From: Eubacteriales bacterium
GTDB lineage: Bacteria; Bacillota; Clostridia; Oscillospirales; CAG-382
Reading direction: 5' to 3'
NCBI GenBank assembly: GCA_028701715.1
Contig: JAQVQF010000040.1
Location: forward strand, 1 to 13,884
DNA: 13,884 nucleotides
The notes under the pieces are model-generated. The model worked only from the letters and a program-made list of their open reading frames with translations, was not told where the DNA came from and did no database searches. The position numbers and the translations under genes are program-made. Shown here one piece after another: positions 12,513-13,884 of this stretch (positions are counted from its first letter, which is position 1; every line of letters starts with the position of its first letter).

Positions 12513-13884
12513 ATGCCGGATAACGAAACAAGGTCTTCGGAATATCCAAAAATAAATACCTTTACAACGGCATCGGCACGCCGCCTTTCGGATGAATCGC
12601 TTTCTTTTCCGGAAATGTACCCTCATGAGGTGGCTTCATATTTCGATTCGGATATAACAAACGGACTTTCCGTAAAGCAGGTTAAAAGGCACAGGAGCAA
12701 ATTCGGCGACAATACCGTCGCCGGCGCCGTACCCATAGGTTTTATGGTTTCGTTAAAGCGTCAATTGAAAAATCTGGTGCCGGTGTTTTTATTTTTCGCA
12801 TCGTTGATGTTCCATATATTTCGCGGCGGCGCGGAATTTCTCGCAATGGCGGCGGGAATTGCGGTTACAGCTCTCGTAAATGCCGTGCTGGAGCACAAAG
12901 CGGGGAAAATTTTTACCGCCGTGCAGAAAATTTCGTCTCCTCGTACCACCGTGATACGCGAAGGCAAAGCCTTTGTGACCGACAGCCGCGGACTTGTTCC
13001 CGGTGATATAATCGTACTCGAAAGCGACAATATAGTACCCGCCGACGCAAGAATTATCGAATGCTCTTCCTTTACCGTGCTGGAAACGCCCGTGAGCGGC
13101 AGAAAAAACGCCGCTCTAAAGGATGCGAGGTTTCTTGCTCCCTCCAAGGACGTAAAGGTATATGAAAATATGGTTTACGCCGGAACCATCGTAACCGGCG
13201 GTAACGCAACCGCCGTGGTCTGTGTCACAGGCAGGAACGTAATGCTCAACCGAGAGGTAAAAAGGGGAGCTGCGGCAAATCCGCAGTCGGCATATTTGCC
13301 GGCTTATCTGAAAACCGTGTTGAAAACGGGAAGATTCATGGGTATAGCCGCGGTGAGCGCGGAATTGTTGCTGCTCGCCGCGGGTATAATAAGCGGCGCG
13401 AACCTGACCGATACTTTTATCGTTTCGCTTTCTGTCAGCACCGTCGCGCTCAGCGACACGGTGTTCGCCCTTTCCGCCGCGTCAATGGCAAACAGTATCG
13501 ACGACGCCATGAAAAGGGGAGGAGTTTTTCGAAATCTCGATTCCTTTGAACGCATATCCGACCTGGACACCATAATGTGCGGTAAAGCCACCGCATTTCC
13601 GCCGAAAGCCATAACCTTGGAAAGCTTTTACGATTGCAGCGGAATGACGGAATACAACCGTCAAAGCAAGGCGCGGGCGAAGGATATAATTAAGTGTATG
13701 CTGCTTTGTTCTTCGATTAAGGAAAAGCTTAAGGAACCGAAAACTAAAAAGAAAAAAACAAGAGAAGAAATATACGAAGGCAGCGCATATACATTGGCGC
13801 TGCTCAAAGCGGCAAACGAAGCGGGATATACGCTTGAGGAAGCGAGACGGGACTTTTACAGGATCGAAACCGAGCACGACAGCT
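12513..13884 (+). CDS. Degenerate P2-type ATPase-like membrane protein, probable pseudoenzyme (3' end outside window)
   Basis: The frame is open from ATG 12513 to the window end (457 codons). Domain order follows Ca2+/cation P-type ATPases: a cation-ATPase N-like motif (GLSVKQVKRHRSKFGDN, 51-67), M1 (about 87-104) and M2 (about 108-126), an A domain with LVPGDIIVLESDNIVPADAR (161-180), M3 (about 274-295), M4 (about 300-326), the P-domain entry KRGGVFRNLDSFE (334-346), and the N domain. The catalytic signatures are lost in place: TGES is SGRK (195-198), PEGLP is SDTVF (314-318), and DKTGT is GKATA (357-361), removing the phosphorylated Asp. In the N domain, GDPTE-x-AL becomes GSAYTLAL (423-430), after a Lys-rich stretch (403-419). 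The lack of stops or frameshifts argues for a maintained pseudo-ATPase rather than decay. A weak ribosome site (agaagtgg) precedes the start. Transport cannot occur by the known phosphoenzyme cycle. Confidence 0.85.
   Translation, partial: MPDNETRSSEYPKINTFTTASARRLSDESLSFPEMYPHEVASYFDSDITNGLSVKQVKRHRSKFGDNTVAGAVPIGFMVSLKRQLKNLVPVFLFFASLMFHIFRGGAEFLAMAAGIAVTALVNAVLEHKAGKIFTAVQKISSPRTTVIREGKAFVTDSRGLVPGDIIVLESDNIVPADARIIECSSFTVLETPVSGRKNAALKDARFLAPSKDVKVYENMVYAGTIVTGGNATAVVCVTGRNVMLNREVKRGAAANPQSAYLPAYLKTVLKTGRFMGIAAVSAELLLLAAGIISGANLTDTFIVSLSVSTVALSDTVFALSAASMANSIDDAMKRGGVFRNLDSFERISDLDTIMCGKATAFPPKAITLESFYDCSGMTEYNRQSKARAKDIIKCMLLCSSIKEKLKEPKTKKKKTREEIYEGSAYTLALLKAANEAGYTLEEARRDFYRIETEHDS

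Noticed and set aside
12513..13884. Pseudogene call for the P-type-ATPase-like gene
   Set aside because: No stop or frameshift occurs in 457 codons, and domain spacing and hydrophobic segments are kept, so loss of catalytic residues alone does not show decay.

Overview
The window looks like a chromosomal segment from a Gram-positive, low-to-mid GC Bacillota, most likely class Clostridia (Oscillospirales/Ruminococcaceae-like). The evidence is the ecfA1-ecfA2-ecfT-truA block, a ClpE-type Hsp100, VanZ, DUF4349 and DUF5711-like proteins, purine-rich ribosome binding sites and heavy ATA/AGA/AGG codon use. No organism name can be read from the sequence. All genes lie on the + strand and most are tightly spaced or overlapping. 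I see no tRNA, rRNA, CRISPR array, transposase or phage gene.

Layout. Positions 2-382 hold the C-terminal part of ruvA. It is followed by a 247-bp spacer carrying a compact, hairpin-rich repeat-like element (384-598) and then ruvB (630-1706), so the Holliday-junction pair is split by that element. Next come an RlmI-like class I methyltransferase (1721-2587), a VanZ-family membrane protein (2628-3275) and a DUF4349 envelope protein (3302-4210). The energy-coupling module of a group II ECF vitamin transporter follows, ecfA1-ecfA2-ecfT (4215-6724), translationally coupled to truA (6721-7455). Then come a single-pass DUF5711-like beta-propeller protein overlapping a CvpA-family membrane protein (7492-9460), pgsA for phosphatidylglycerol synthesis (9544-10125), a ClpE-like unfoldase with an N-terminal C-x2-C-x22-C-x2-C zinc finger (10195-12489), and the first 457 codons of a P2-type-ATPase-like membrane protein that runs off the window end (12513-13884).

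The most interesting item is this last gene. It aligns along its whole visible length with the Ca2+/cation P-type ATPase architecture (cation-ATPase N domain, M1-M2, A domain, M3-M4, P-domain start, N domain), and the frame is open throughout. However, every catalytic motif in view is replaced: TGES is SGRK, the M4 PEGLP is SDTVF, DKTGT is GKATA (phosphorylated Asp to Gly), and the N-domain GDPTE-type motif is GSAYT. It reads as a structurally intact pseudo-ATPase rather than a decayed pseudogene, and it sits 23 bp behind a ClpE-like unfoldase. I do not know of a described system of this kind.

Functionally the window mixes housekeeping (recombination, tRNA and possibly rRNA modification, phospholipid synthesis, vitamin uptake) with envelope genes of unknown role (VanZ, DUF4349, DUF5711-like, CvpA). 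It ends in a possible proteostasis/pseudo-transporter pair.
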